Source: Zymoseptoria tritici IPO323
Lineage: Eukaryota > Ascomycota > Dothideomycetes > Mycosphaerellales > Mycosphaerellaceae
Assembly: GCF_000219625.1 (NCBI RefSeq)
Contig: NC_018208.1
Span: forward strand, 62,001-126,000
Reading direction: 5' to 3'
DNA length: 64,000 nt
Of the stretch, positions 1-11,502 are shown piece by piece (within the stretch, counting starts at the first letter, position 1; each line of letters begins with the position of its first letter). The position numbers and the translations under genes are program-made. Under the pieces are notes generated by a model. The model was not told the origin of the DNA and did no database searches. It was given only the letters and a program-made list of their open reading frames with translations.

Positions 1-971
1 TGATCCGCCCTCCATCCTTAGCCCTCTCCCTTTCTACTTCAGCCAAGTGCCACTCCGTCAACGACGTATTTACCATCTCCGCGGGGGGGGGGGATACCAT
101 TGTCTTGAAAATCCTCGATAGCTGAAAAAAAAAACCGACGACAGCTATACCAAGGACACGACCTACCGCAGCGGGCGAACGCCACACCAGCCCTCCTTGG
201 TCTTGGAACCGGCGGCGGCGGCGCTGGATCAAAGCATGCATGCCTCTCGAAGAGATCCCCAACCCGGAAGTCAACAACTCAATTCCAACCTCGAGGTCCT
301 CGACCTCAAGGCTGCAATGACATCAAGCACAGAGGAGGTAACGTCGCTCCAATCCAATTCCCATGATTTGCCGAAACCCCTCCTCCATTTGCGCGTGAAT
401 TCATTCTCGAGGGAGAAAAGAAAAAAGAGGGTTCATGACAGCCCAAGTACTAACGTGAGGAAAGAGGTAGTGTGGACACATCCGCTGAACCACTCGTCAT
501 TCCGTCAAACCTCACCGCTGCACAGGAGAAAGAGAAAGAGAAAGAGACAAGTATGACGCTTTTTTGACCAGGAGTGCCCTTGGGGGGGGCTCGGCTTGGC
601 CCAAAAAAAAACCCCTACGACACCGGGTATATTATTAATAACCGGGTGTTACAACGTTTATAATAGGCAAAAGCGCATGGGGAGCAGCTTGGGAATATGC
701 TTTGCGGCGTACGACGGATGGCATGGACAGGACAGGGGGGTATGTATGACTGATCTACAGAAAGACGTGGGGGGGAAAAATTGGCAAGTCCGGGGTCGGT
801 CGTATTGTATAGGGAGCTGGAGGAAGACAGTGGGAGTGTAATAAAAAATTCAGAACACAAGAGTCGTCGTGTTTTTGTCCTTTTCGAAGCCGGACGAACG
901 CAAGAATAGAATAATATATACAATCTGCGCCACTGTTGCGCTTTGCATGACAATAAACTTCCGTACTTCAT
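1..971. other. Intergenic, no gene supported
   Basis: I see no convincing coding region. Short open frames here are low-complexity and lack family motifs. The stretch has several homopolymer runs, such as a run of ten G near 83 and A runs near 125 and 603. The right part should contain the 3' untranslated region of the minus-strand UTP22 gene. Confidence 0.5.
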
Positions 972-3900
972 TCAACGCTCTACATTCTCCCACCCCTCAA
1001 CCCCCATAATCAAGTCCCCACCAACCCTCACCAGCTCCTTCAAAACCGCCACCTTATTCACCTCCGCTACGACCTCCTCCCCCTCTCCCTCTCCCTTCCC
1101 CTCCTCCTCCTCAACAACCGGAACCGTACTAACCGCCAAATTCACCTTCCACCCCCTCCTCGCCGAACTCATCACAACAGGATTCCACAGTCCCGCAATG
1201 ACCCCCCTCCCTCCTCCTCCTCCTCTTGCAGCTACGACTCCATGGAAGAACAAAATGGCACTGCCATACACCTCTTCCAAATCCTCCAAAAAGTCCCTTA
1301 CGGGATCGAAACCGACCAGGCTCCCATCGTGTTCTTCGTCGCTTATTTCGAGATTCTTGAAACCCCGACTTTTCCGCTGACTGCGACTGTTGTTATTATT
1401 ATCTTTAAGACGAAGCACAAAGTCAAAGTCGGCCAGTGGACTCTCGAAAAGTGATTGCGGGATCAAATCTAAACCTTTGGCTGCGACTTCTGCACATGCC
1501 GCGCGAGCGAGGGAGGACATGCGAGCCGCGACGACTTTGGCGGGTCGTCCGGCGTCCGTCCAGGTCGTGCCTTCGTGGTCGAGTGAGGAAGCGACGAATA
1601 GGGCGACGCGGGTCATGGCTGGGTCGAGGTGTTGACGCCAGGCGGTGAAATTATTGGTGATGGCGGTGAGGTCAGCGGGTGTGAGAGAGTTGTTGTCGCC
1701 TGCGAGGTCTACAATAAGAGGTTCAACACGCCAGTCCCATCTCGATAACCAGAAGAGAGTGCGGAGGAATCCCGTTTGCACGCTCGATGGCGCGGACCAG
1801 GGAGCAGGATGGGTGAAAGATCTCACGACGAAGAGCTCGATGATTTCCTCCGGGATGTGGTTGGAGAGTAAGTGGGAGGAGAACCATTGTTTCGTGAGGC
1901 GAATGGCGCCGCTGAGAGCGGGGAAGCGGGTGCTCAGACGGATGAGGGCTTGCGTTTGTGCGGGTCGGTGGATGTAGTCGCGTTTGTACTTTGCGAGACC
2001 GAGGGCGGCGAGTTCGCGGGTTTGGGGATCGGTGGATTTGGATTTGAGGCTGCGTTCGAGGAGGGTTTGTTCGCGTTCGTGGTAGATGCGGAGGCGGAAG
2101 GAGGTGGTTGGGTCGTAGGATACGTCGAGGTAGCCTTGATTGAGAGTGGGATGGGTGTCGTTTTCAAGGCCGATGCGGCAGGAGACAGAGTCGACGGTCT
2201 CTTGGAGCATGTGAGAGATCATCAAGAGGAAAGCGATCTTGGTGCGCTGGATGGCAACAAGATCGTCTGGCCATCGCCCGGAGCCTTCAAATTGGATGGT
2301 GACGTTGGCTGGCACTGCTCGATGGCTGAGTTTGCCGTTAGCGGGTGGCAGGATCGATGCAGAGCAAAGCTGAGGATCCGCGGGCATGATCTGTCGGATT
2401 GAGAGTGGCAAGTCGCGGAGATCGCGAAGGTCATTCTCAAACTGGCGGTATCGCTCCACGAAGGGCGTGAAGAGAGCGTTGTCCGTACCACCGCGCAGCT
2501 GTTTGGAGAAGCCATCGCCGAAGAACTTGACATCCTCCACGATGGCAACATCAAAGTGTCGGTTGAGCAAATAGCACACAATCTGTTCCAGCACGGTCTG
2601 GCCACTCTCCGACGGCGACCAGATCAGACTTTCTAGGATGCTGCCATCCTTGAAGCGACGCAGCTCAGACTTGTCGCCCCAGAACTTTCGAAATGCTGCA
2701 GCCTCTGATTTATTCTCTGCGGGTGGACCGTGGTCGACAGCACGCTTGACATGATCTTGGTTCACTGCCATTCCAATGGTGATGTCGTTCTTGGAGCTCG
2801 GACGCGATGATCCGAGGGCCCAGGAGGGGGTAGCCGGACGAGTGATGCAGATCTGATTGACACGATTGCCGAGACCCTGCTTCAGTACGTCGTACAGTTT
2901 GGCAACGTGGTCGTGCTGGGCTGTCCTGGTATTTCCGCCGAGTACAAGACGCTCAGGAATCTGCACCATGTAATCGAAGCGAAACATGGGTTCGTGAACA
3001 CGGAGGATGAACGTTGCATCGAAGCCGTCATGGAGCTGATCCCCGAGAGCGATCAATGTTGACTTGGCCTCGTGACGGAGAAGTCTGTACGACCATTGCG
3101 CGACTTTATACAACAAGTTGTGGCCTCTGCTTGCGTCCCACAGAATAGGCGTTCCATCAGAAAGCGGAGCAGGAGTGTCGGCAGTGTTCCCAACAGACAA
3201 TGGGTGCTTTGCAAAATCCTTCATGGCGAGAAGCTGCAGCGTAGCCTTGAACAGCTGATAACTGCTGTATCCAGGACTGAAGATCGGCTTCCCTTGAGGT
3301 CCACCTCCTTGTAGTCCCAATGCCATCAATGCATTCCACTCAAAGTTTCCGAATCCGCCGGCCTCAATCGATGAGCCCATGTTTCGCTGTCGAAGCCAAG
3401 TACTGCCCAAGAGACATGCTTCCGTAAAGGATTCGCAACTCTTTCCAGCGCCATGAAGAAGCTTGAGGTACTCTGTAACGAGCATGTCGGAACGAAGGGA
3501 GGAGTTGTAAAAGGGAGTAGGAGCGGCAACATCCTGGTCCGGGTTTCGAACACAATTCTTGTCCAAGCGTAGTTTCGTTGAAGGGAATTGATCAGCCGCA
3601 GTGCCAGCGATGATGTTGATCCGCCATTTCGGAGCAGGAGCAGGAGAGGTTGCCTCCACAGCTGGCTCGACGACCACGATCGGCTTCAAAGGATCACCAC
3701 GGAAGAGAGCAAATCGTGTTGTATATTCAGCCTTGTGCGCATTTTTCAATCCTGCCGCGATGCACGCCAGGTAGTATGCCCTCTTGTAGAAGTATCGATG
3801 ATTCAAGAAGTCCTTCTCTTCTAGCAACGAGCTGGGAATCACAACCACCATATCAATCTCCAGGACTTGATGCAACCTGCTTGCCGTCTTCAATACGAAG

Positions 3901-4406
3901 CTACCCACGACATTGATGTTCGCAGGCTTCTCGTATGCGAACTTGAATTTGGCATCTTTTGCTGGTCCCGGATCGGGGAAGGGTACGGCGACTTTCGTTC
4001 GGAGGAGATCGGTCTCAGCTTCGACGACGGTGAAAGGGCCTCTCGGGGGAATCTGCTCGATGGTCTGCTTGAGCTGGCGCAATGCCGTCTCTGCCAATTT
4101 CTCCTTCTTGCCATGCTTCGGTCGGGTCTGGCCGAGCAATTCGTCGAGCTGTAGTTTGAAGACGTTTGACTTGAAGGTTCCGCTCGTGTATGCGCTGGCG
4201 GCGGCTTGTGTGGTGGATGTGGTGGATTTTCGAGATGCTGCTGGTTTGGCGACTTTCGTGGGCTGCTTGCTCTTGCTGGTGGTCGTCTCGTCCTCGCCCT
4301 GATCGCCTCCGCTGTCCTCGCCGAATGAGGCAAATGAAGCAGTATCCTCGCCCTCGTCCGAAGAGACATGCTCCGTCTTCCGCCTTTTGCTCACGGGTTG
4401 TGCCAT
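972..4406 (-). CDS. UTP22: U3 snoRNP protein Utp22 / nucleolar RNA-associated protein Nrap
   Basis: Single-exon gene of 1144 residues. The family acts in the nucleolus in the UTP-C module of the small-subunit processome, needed for early cleavage of pre-18S rRNA. The start is placed at 4404-4406 (MAQPVSKRRKTEHV), because the frame upstream to 4676 lacks family character while this Met is followed by the usual basic and acidic nuclear N-terminus (KRRK, then Asp/Glu/Ser-rich). The Nrap-type body follows (for example FKLQLDELL near residue 80 and NINVVGSFVLKTA near 160) and continues without breaks to the C-terminus. The last about 150 residues are Gly/Glu-rich. It is divergent from the cystathionine gamma-synthase gene across 388 bp. 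Family assignment is confident; the exact start is slightly less so. Confidence 0.92.
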   Translation of the reverse strand: MAQPVSKRRKTEHVSSDEGEDTASFASFGEDSGGDQGEDETTTSKSKQPTKVAKPAASRKSTTSTTQAAASAYTSGTFKSNVFKLQLDELLGQTRPKHGKKEKLAETALRQLKQTIEQIPPRGPFTVVEAETDLLRTKVAVPFPDPGPAKDAKFKFAYEKPANINVVGSFVLKTASRLHQVLEIDMVVVIPSSLLEEKDFLNHRYFYKRAYYLACIAAGLKNAHKAEYTTRFALFRGDPLKPIVVVEPAVEATSPAPAPKWRINIIAGTAADQFPSTKLRLDKNCVRNPDQDVAAPTPFYNSSLRSDMLVTEYLKLLHGAGKSCESFTEACLLGSTWLRQRNMGSSIEAGGFGNFEWNALMALGLQGGGPQGKPIFSPGYSSYQLFKATLQLLAMKDFAKHPLSVGNTADTPAPLSDGTPILWDASRGHNLLYKVAQWSYRLLRHEAKSTLIALGDQLHDGFDATFILRVHEPMFRFDYMVQIPERLVLGGNTRTAQHDHVAKLYDVLKQGLGNRVNQICITRPATPSWALGSSRPSSKNDITIGMAVNQDHVKRAVDHGPPAENKSEAAAFRKFWGDKSELRRFKDGSILESLIWSPSESGQTVLEQIVCYLLNRHFDVAIVEDVKFFGDGFSKQLRGGTDNALFTPFVERYRQFENDLRDLRDLPLSIRQIMPADPQLCSASILPPANGKLSHRAVPANVTIQFEGSGRWPDDLVAIQRTKIAFLLMISHMLQETVDSVSCRIGLENDTHPTLNQGYLDVSYDPTTSFRLRIYHEREQTLLERSLKSKSTDPQTRELAALGLAKYKRDYIHRPAQTQALIRLSTRFPALSGAIRLTKQWFSSHLLSNHIPEEIIELFVVRSFTHPAPWSAPSSVQTGFLRTLFWLSRWDWRVEPLIVDLAGDNNSLTPADLTAITNNFTAWRQHLDPAMTRVALFVASSLDHEGTTWTDAGRPAKVVAARMSSLARAACAEVAAKGLDLIPQSLFESPLADFDFVLRLKDNNNNSRSQRKSRGFKNLEISDEEHDGSLVGFDPVRDFLEDLEEVYGSAILFFHGVVAARGGGGGRGVIAGLWNPVVMSSARRGWKVNLAVSTVPVVEEEEGKGEGEGEEVVAEVNKVAVLKELVRVGGDLIMGVEGWENVER

Positions 4407-4794
4407 GTTCGGAAAATGGTGAAGTCGTAGATCTGTCAGTTCTCCAGACGAAAAAAAGATGTCTTGGTTCACTTCAGCTTCAGCCACACTTTCTGCGGCG
4501 TGGCGTGGAGGCGGAACGGACCTCTCCCGGCAGATCCACGTGGGAGGGAGAATCCTTGCATGAAACCTGAGCCACAGCAGAAGCCGATCATCGGAGAAGC
4601 GCAGCGGAGGGGCGATTGTATCAAAATTTGGAGAGACACAGAGATCAATGACTCTGACAGACAAACATTGATACATTCATTCCAGTTGCTTTAAAGGGCC
4701 CTCTTCACCGATTCCGCATTGAAAGGGTACATCGACATTGGATCTAAGAAGACGACAATCGAAGTCTCGACTGAAGCAACTTCCTCCATCCAGC
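4407..4794. promoter_or_regulatory. Divergent promoter region UTP22 / cystathionine gamma-synthase
   Basis: These 388 bp separate two start codons pointing away from each other, so they must hold both promoters and 5' leaders. I could not assign specific factor sites with confidence. Confidence 0.5.
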
Positions 4795-6784
4795 ATGTCT
4801 CTCTCCTTCAACGACACCTTGGGAGATCCCATTCCCGCCGACACGCCACATGTGAGTGTTGTGTCGAATGAAGTCTTGGTCCGAGACTCTTCACTAATCA
4901 TGCCTCAGGCCGTCAGTGTATCTCTCCCGACATGGAAGGCCAACGTGGGATACGAAGAAGGCGAGAGCTGGGTCGTCGACAAGATGCAGACTGGATATCC
5001 AAGGTGAGTGATGTCTTCCTCATATAATTCCACCTCCATACTAACGACTTGCCAGATTCTTCATCCACAAGTCAATACAAAAGCTCGCCTCCTCCATTGT
5101 CGCCGCCCATGGATCACCAGACACTGAAAAGGCCATGCTACTGCCATCACCACGCTGTGCCGCCCGATGTCTCGACTTCATCCGCAAGTACAGCCCCAAG
5201 ACCGTGGACACTTCTTCAGCCCGAGCTCTCAACTTCATCCCGCATCCCGACAAGCTTCCTCCAACAGACGACAAGAAGATCCTCCCGCGACTCTCCGCTG
5301 TCATCTACCCTCAAGAGTCATGGCCTGCCGCCAAATCCTTCTGGCAGCATTCGGGTGAAGGCATCTCAAGTCGGCGGGCGGAGTTTTGTCAGCGCGCATT
5401 TGATGACCATTTCCTCGTCGAGCAGTCGTGCGTCTGTCAGCCCTCGATGCCTCGTGTGGCGAAAGGTCCACGACGGTATCAAAAGCAGACCTCGGTCGAC
5501 ATCACTCCCGTCAATGGCAATGGCAATGGCGATGGCAATGGCACACCCTCAACCTCAACCGGCGAAGCCCTCCAAGACACGACCGAGTTTGTAGAAGCTC
5601 GCTTCGGCCGCAACCTCGACACCACCTTCGCCGCTCAAGCCAAGCTAGCCATCCGCAAGCGAATCGCCGGATCTCTCACCACGGACGTCGATCTCCCAGA
5701 TTCACTCGACGAACCCTCCGATCTCGTCAGAAGCCGAACCAGAGACCTCCCAAACTTCTCCGTCGACGACGTCTACCTCTTCTCCTGCGGTATGAACGCC
5801 ATCTTCACCTCCCACCAATCCCTCATGCGTGCTCGAGGTCCCGACACCTGCATCATGTACGGCTTCCCCTACGTCGACACCCTCAAAGTGCTCGAAAAAT
5901 TCGGACCCGGAGCGCTCTTCTACGGCTACGGCAACGCCGACGACATCAACGCCCTCGAAAAACGTCTCAAACGAGGCGAACGCTTCTTAGCCCTCTACTG
6001 CGAATTCCCGGGCAACCCTCTCCTCAAATCCCCCGACCTCAAACGTCTCCGCGCCCTCGCAGACACCTACTCCTTCGCCATAGTAATCGACGAAACAATC
6101 GGCAACTTCCTCAACGTCCACGTCCTCCCCTACGCCGACATCGTCGTCTCCTCCCTGACGAAAATCTTCTCCGGCGACAGCAACGTCATGGGCGGAGCGA
6201 TGATTCTCAACCCGCAAGGGAAATTCTACCGCTTACTCAAAACCGACTTGGCGAACGAATACGAGGACAACCACTTTGAAGAGGATAGCATGTACCTCGA
6301 ACGCAATAGTCGGGACTTTGTCGACCGGATCAAGCGCATCAACACGAATGCGGAAGCGATCGCTGATGTCCTCCGTGCATCGTCGAAGGTCAAACAGCTC
6401 AATTACCCCAAGTATAGCGAGACGAGAGAATTCTACGACGCCTGTCGAGTGACGAATGGAGGAGCCGTGACGAACGGAGCCGACGCAACGAATGGAGGAG
6501 CCCAAGGATGGGAAGGCGGCTACGGCGGCCTCCTCAGCGCAACCTTCCACTCCGTCGAAGACGCCGCCCTCTTTTACGATGCGCTGGAAACGGCCAAGGG
6601 CCCTTCACTAGGCACGAATTTCACTCTGAGCAGTCCATTCGTGTTGCTGGCGCACTATAGCGAATTGGAATGGGCGAAGCAGTATGGGTGTGACGTGAGT
6701 CTGGTGAGATTCAGCGTGGGGTTGGAGGATACGGAAGAGTTGGTCCAAGTTTTCGAGAAGGCTTTGAGGGCGATACCGGGGTGA
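4795..6784 (+). CDS. STR2: Cystathionine gamma-synthase (fungal STR2/metB type)
   Basis: Three exons, 4795-4851, 4909-5003 and 5056-6784, give 626 residues; the introns are 57 and 52 bp. The enzyme joins an activated homoserine ester with cysteine to make cystathionine in transsulfuration (PLP-dependent, fold type I, Cys/Met metabolism family). The PLP-binding lysine lies in [10 protein letters not shown] near residue 420, and the Asp that contacts the cofactor ring lies in VIDETIGN upstream. Start [11 protein letters not shown] fits the fungal form, which is longer than bacterial enzymes. Two low-complexity Asn/Gly-rich insertions are visible: an AATGGC microsatellite at 5513-5541 and a TNGGA-type repeat near 6450-6510. 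The first intron is a multiple of three with no stop, so unspliced reading stays open. Function is confident. Confidence 0.93.
5513..5541 (+). repeat. AATGGC microsatellite inside cystathionine gamma-synthase
   Basis: About five consecutive six-base units (one with GATGGC) encode alternating Asn-Gly/Asp-Gly. It lies in exon 3 upstream of the catalytic core. In-frame length change is expected to be tolerated. Confidence 0.85.
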
Positions 6785-8930
6785 GGAGAAGAAGAGTGCG
6801 GTGCGTCGGGAAGAGAGTGACAGAGGACTGATAGTTGAGAACTTTTGAAGCAGGTTTCGCCGGAGGCCGACGGGTTGGGCAGTATCCACTCCACTTCACA
6901 TGCTACGACTAGCGTGTTATAATGTGATCGCATACTACCTTCCCTACCCCCCCACCCATAGAGACAGACCCGATGATACCAGACGTACAGCTCGACGTCG
7001 ACTCCCAAAACTTCCTCCTCCCGTTCGCATCATCGAACCGAGCAAAAAACCGTAAACATCCACAAAAGAAAAAAGTTACATAGCCATACCCAAATCTCTC
7101 CCAGTACTCCGTTCGCGCGGAGGGTCACCATCTCGGGACATACAATACACGATACCCCTCCCAAAGGACCACCAATTCACCTTTTCCCCATCAAGCACTC
7201 CAGTCCAGGAAAAGAAAACCAACAATGTCTCCCTCCACAATCGAAACCTCAACCCCAACTCAAACCCATCTCCCACCTCTCCACCTCCTCGCGCACCACC
7301 CAACTCCGCAAACCCGCCATCGACAACCCTCTCGACCCGGTCCCCAGCCCATCAGAGAGCGGCGCTCAGACCCTCATCCCGTGAACCCAAGTCCGCGATC
7401 CCCACTCACTTTTCTCCAAAACCCCCATGGACGGAAACGGGAGCCGTCCGTGAACTCCACATTCGCCGCCGCGGCCGAACGATCCGCTGGCTCGGATACT
7501 TCGACGGCAACGACTATCTCAGAGCCCTTGGAACGGCCGGGCAGCATCCATTTCTTCCGCGAACGATGCCAATCAAAAAGCCCGCATACCTTCTGTATTG
7601 ACAAGTCCCTTCCGATACATTACCCTCCCTCCTCTCCGTCCATCTCGGGTCACCTCAGCAGGCAGGAATCGAAATCGTGCACCCATAAGGGGTACGGGGG
7701 GAGGAGGGGGGGAACATGCACGCCATGATATCAACCCCCCCAAGCCAGCTGGGTTTGCGCAATCCGAACTCCACCGTCCGTAGCCACCCCTCCGTCGTTT
7801 GCCACATTCCTCCCTCCATCCCTCCGAGAAAAAAAAACCCTCGTCTCCACCAACGCTGGCTGGGGGGGGGATGTGAAAAACTCAAATCACCTCACAAAAA
7901 GATACCCGACGACGACGAACCACTCACGAACGGTAGACGACAATGTCCTTCCACCTCCTTTTCCGTACGAAGCAAACGCCGCACGCAGCGCTTCTTTCCG
8001 CGTTATCTTGCGAGAATCATGGGATGCTGATGGTTGGCGTGGGGTAAAAGAGTGATCGATCGTTGCGGCGAGACTTTATCCATTCCGAGCGAGGTTTGGA
8101 TCGGGGTGATTTCAGGGCTTTTTCCAGCGCAGGAAATGATGGGCAGGCACGGAGACGGCCTCTGAAGGGCCTGACCTCGGCCGAGTAAATACGCTGAGGA
8201 AGGTTGCTAGACGGATGAGAGGATTGATGGCAGGATTTTTGCATGTTTTCCAGTCTTGGTGGGTTTTGGTGGGTTGCGAGGAGGTGAAGAGGTTTGGATT
8301 ATTATTTTTTTTGCGTGGGAAAACCTTCGCTTCCCGTCTTTGTCACTTTCGAGGATGTTGTCAGGGAGTTGAATGGGGGAGCTGAGGTATGCTGTCTTGC
8401 CTCGAGCGTGGTAGTTGAGGAGGAGAGAGAGTACGTCGAACGTGGTTAGCAGTCATAGTTCTGTTCCTTCCATTGAGGTGTTGACTTGACCTTGCTCTCG
8501 CTCTTGCTCTTTGGACCAAGAATTTCCAGTTCCAGTCCATCCATTGTTCCGCCATTTCTTGTTCGACGTACGGAATCCGATCGCTGTCTTCCACACGGTG
8601 AGCGCGGTTCCGGGTGTAGATTAGTCTTTAAAGGCGCTCGTGATTGACTCCGCGACATTTCGACGGACGGGGTTTCCACTTGTAGCCTGCTACGCTGAGT
8701 GTCCATGCTCACCGTCAGCATTTGTCCGCAGAGTCAAGAAAAAAGGTATACATTGAACACTCATTGCTACACAGCGACTGTAGTGCAGCCTCGCCAGAGC
8801 GCATCCTTGCCATGCGCATCTCATAGTCCTGACAGCAGCAGCAAGAGAAGAAACGCCATGAACTCCGCTTCCGTCGAAATTCCCAACGCCGTCGCCTGTT
8901 TTATTCCATTCAAACATCCTCCCCCTTCAT
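6785..8930. other. Long intergenic stretch, no gene supported
   Basis: More than 2 kb lies between the ends of the cystathionine gamma-synthase (+) and GAR1 (-) genes, which converge here, so both 3' ends fall inside. The frame starting at 7225 is open for 167 codons but is Pro/Ser/His-rich and resembles no family I know. Several G and A homopolymers occur (for example near 7830 and 7860). I see no RNA gene or mobile element. Confidence 0.45.
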
Positions 8931-9634
8931 CTAGTATCCGCCACGTCCACGGCCTCTGGGTGTGCCGCGTCCACGAGAGAAGCCTCCACTGCCAGAGAAT
9001 CCACCACCACCACGTCCACCACTAAATCCTCCCCTGCCACCACCCCTCGGCGCACCTCTTCCACCTCTCGGCGCACCCCTCCCACCTCTCGCCCCACCCC
9101 TCGGCGCACCCCTTCCAAACCCACCCGCACCCCTCGGCTTCTTCACCTTCGGCGCACCCGGCGGCGGCTTCGGTTTCGGCAAGAACTTCTCCAACGGCAA
9201 CAACTTATCCCCTCCAATATAAAATTTATCTCCACTCTTGAAACTCGTCGCCTGAATCCCCTCTTGCGGTTTGATCGTGAAGAAGACTTGATTCAGCGGT
9301 CCGAGGATCTCGTCGACTTTTCCGATTGGGGTCTTGTTCTCGAGGTAGATGGGAGCGTTGAAGTAGGGGATTTTGACGTTGATGGATTCGCAGACGAGTT
9401 CGCCTTCGGTGGCGTGGAGGAAGGAGCCCATTTCTGAAGCATTGGATTAGTGGTGATTTGGGGAGTGGTTGCGTGGGATGGGAATGGAAGCATACCGTAG
9501 ACGGTGTCGGGAGGGCCGTAGGATTGCTGGAAACCGCCTCTGCCGCCTCTGCTGCCGCCTCGGAAGCCTCCTCCTCCGCGTCCGCCGCGGTCTCCACCGC
9601 CGAAACCACCTCTGCTGCCGCCGCGGAAGGACAT
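8931..9634 (-). CDS. GAR1: H/ACA ribonucleoprotein subunit Gar1
   Basis: Two exons, 9634-9496 and 9433-8931, with a 62-bp intron, give 213 residues. Gar1 is a core protein of H/ACA snoRNPs, which pseudouridylate rRNA in the nucleolus. The central domain is unmistakable ([55 protein letters not shown]). It is flanked on both sides by Arg/Gly/Phe-rich RGG repeats, as in yeast Gar1 of similar length. The start MSFRGG at 9634 matches the family. The intron separates the N-terminal RGG tail from the core. Confidence 0.96.
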
Positions 9635-10381
9635 GGTTGCTGGCGTTCCTGGGCGCTGCTATGGGTCAATGGATGCGCTTTTCTCCTCTGTGATCTGAAG
9701 GAGGTCGGTTCGAATGGTATGTCGATCGTGTGAAGCGAATTGGTGTTGTGGTGCGTGTGGGAGCACCTTGATCGTTGGTCGTGAGTCGGACGGAGCTTTG
9801 CGAAGCTCAGTCTTTTTTGCTCGGCCAAGCCAAGATTTTCGCAGCGGAGAGAAGGCCGCGCTGGTGCCTCAGGCATTCCTTCGTTTGACTTCACCTCTGT
9901 TTTGTCTTTCACTGTTGGTCCTTCGAGCGATATACTTTCTTTCTAAAATTTCGTCGCACTTGCGATCTTTCCTGTCGTCCTACGGATGGTGACATACGTG
10001 TACATTGCACTGCTCCTCCCGGAATCATGATCTCCAGCGCTCCTGCCAGCAATAGAGTGGCATGTGAAATAGCAAGCTCGGTGGCTGCTCGAAACAATGC
10101 CATGTGGTATTGTATCGTGACAACGATTCTCGCACACTCACAGGTATCATATGTATCCACTCTTTACTCGGCTCTCAGCTCGTCCCCGGTGAACATGCAC
10201 AAGATCAGCTCTTGATTCCGACGTCAGGCTGGTCTCCTCTTTTCTCGCCCCACCATCAAAGTATCACTCGCATCACCGCTTCCGACTTCGATCAAGACAT
10301 CACACTCGCAGACCGCTCAGCAACCTCCAGTACAAGCAACTCCAATCTTCAATCGACACGCAACAGCACATACCTGCCAGC
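9635..10381. other. Intergenic: GAR1 promoter and leader of first F-box-like gene
   Basis: The two flanking genes point away from each other, so this holds both 5' regions. No further gene is supported. Confidence 0.45.
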
Positions 10382-11212
10382 ATGCCGTCAATGCTCCAGA
10401 GCCCACCAGCGAGGCAAAACCGCGGTCTCACGTTCAAAGACTTACCTCCGGAGATTCGCAATCTTATCTACGTTCAATTGCTATCCCGTCCAGCTATTGA
10501 CGCGGTCGTCCCCATTTGCACTGTACATGAGGTCCGTGTTGAACTCGCATATGAGGAGTTCTGGGTGTTCGAAGAACAAGATCGATGGGACGAGGCGGAC
10601 GCATGCCAAGACGAATTCGAACGCATGGAAGCTGTACACAAGGATACGGAGCCTTGGAAAAAGCTCACCATCATGACGGCGCCTGACTCCCAGGCTTTGC
10701 ATCCGCAACTGCTGGCAGTTTCCCGATTCATTCAAGCAGAGACCACACCAATCCTCTACGGTATCAACCGCCTGGAAATAACATGGCATCACCTAGAGCG
10801 ATTTGTGAAGCAATGCGGCCCCTCCGTGCAACACATTCGCAAGCTCTACGTCGATGTCGAATGCAGCGTGATCCAACAAAATTTCGTACGGAGCATCGAG
10901 AAGGCCCTTCTGCCAGCGAAGAGGCTACAGTGGTTGATCATCGCGGCTGGAGCGAGGTACTCCAATCCCAACAAGGTCCCCCGCACAATGCCCAGGAAAA
11001 TGGCCCAACTCCTGAAGTCCTGGGCGAGTCGGCTCATGAAGGCGCGAATGCAAAGCAACGACAGAGAAGGACGTTCTACAAGTCAAGTTGCTGCAACATT
11101 TCGTTTCGCAGGATTCGAGAACGCTGAGGCTTACACTTCTGAAGTGAGCAAGTCACTCCTGGATCTCCTCGACAAGGCGAAGGTGAGGCGATTACGAGAT
11201 CGGAAGCATTGA
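10382..11212 (+). CDS. F-box-like (LPPEIRN-motif) protein, array copy 1
   Basis: Intronless, 276 residues. The N-terminus has the F-box-like motif LTFKDLPPEIRNLIY (residues about 16-30), followed by the LLAVSRFIQAETTPILYG block (near residue 110-127) typical of a large family of uncharacterised Dothideomycete proteins, related in style to 2EXR/F-box proteins. F-box motifs usually bind Skp1 and recruit substrates to SCF ubiquitin ligases, but that role is not shown here. The C-terminus is basic. It is the first of four tandem paralogues on the same strand sharing motif order and absence of introns. Confidence 0.8.
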   Translation: MPSMLQSPPARQNRGLTFKDLPPEIRNLIYVQLLSRPAIDAVVPICTVHEVRVELAYEEFWVFEEQDRWDEADACQDEFERMEAVHKDTEPWKKLTIMTAPDSQALHPQLLAVSRFIQAETTPILYGINRLEITWHHLERFVKQCGPSVQHIRKLYVDVECSVIQQNFVRSIEKALLPAKRLQWLIIAAGARYSNPNKVPRTMPRKMAQLLKSWASRLMKARMQSNDREGRSTSQVAATFRFAGFENAEAYTSEVSKSLLDLLDKAKVRRLRDRKH

Positions 11213-11502
11213 CACAGCGCTATCACATGCATCGCAGTCTCCTGCGAGTCCATGAATCACTCTCCTGCTATCACAACTTCCGACATTCACCGCCACAAGC
11301 TCGTTCTTTGACAGCGTCAAAGCTCTATCACCACGCCAAACCTCTACCTCACTTCGCCGCACTCCACCAACAACCTTCCTCTTTCAACAACCTCAGCTAC
11401 TACAGGCACACCACACACATCGAAAATCGAACCTCCTCAACACACCCACCGACACACGTCTACGTTCAGCACATCACCATCACAGAGCAGCCTACCATCA
11501 AT

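Noticed and set aside
5428..6279. 283-codon Arg/His/Ser-rich frame overlapping cystathionine gamma-synthase
   Set aside because: Out-of-frame shadow of a conserved enzyme; composition is typical of such shadows.
7225..7728. 167-codon Pro/Ser/His-rich frame
   Set aside because: Low complexity, no family motif and no supporting splice structure; probably chance in GC-rich intergenic DNA.
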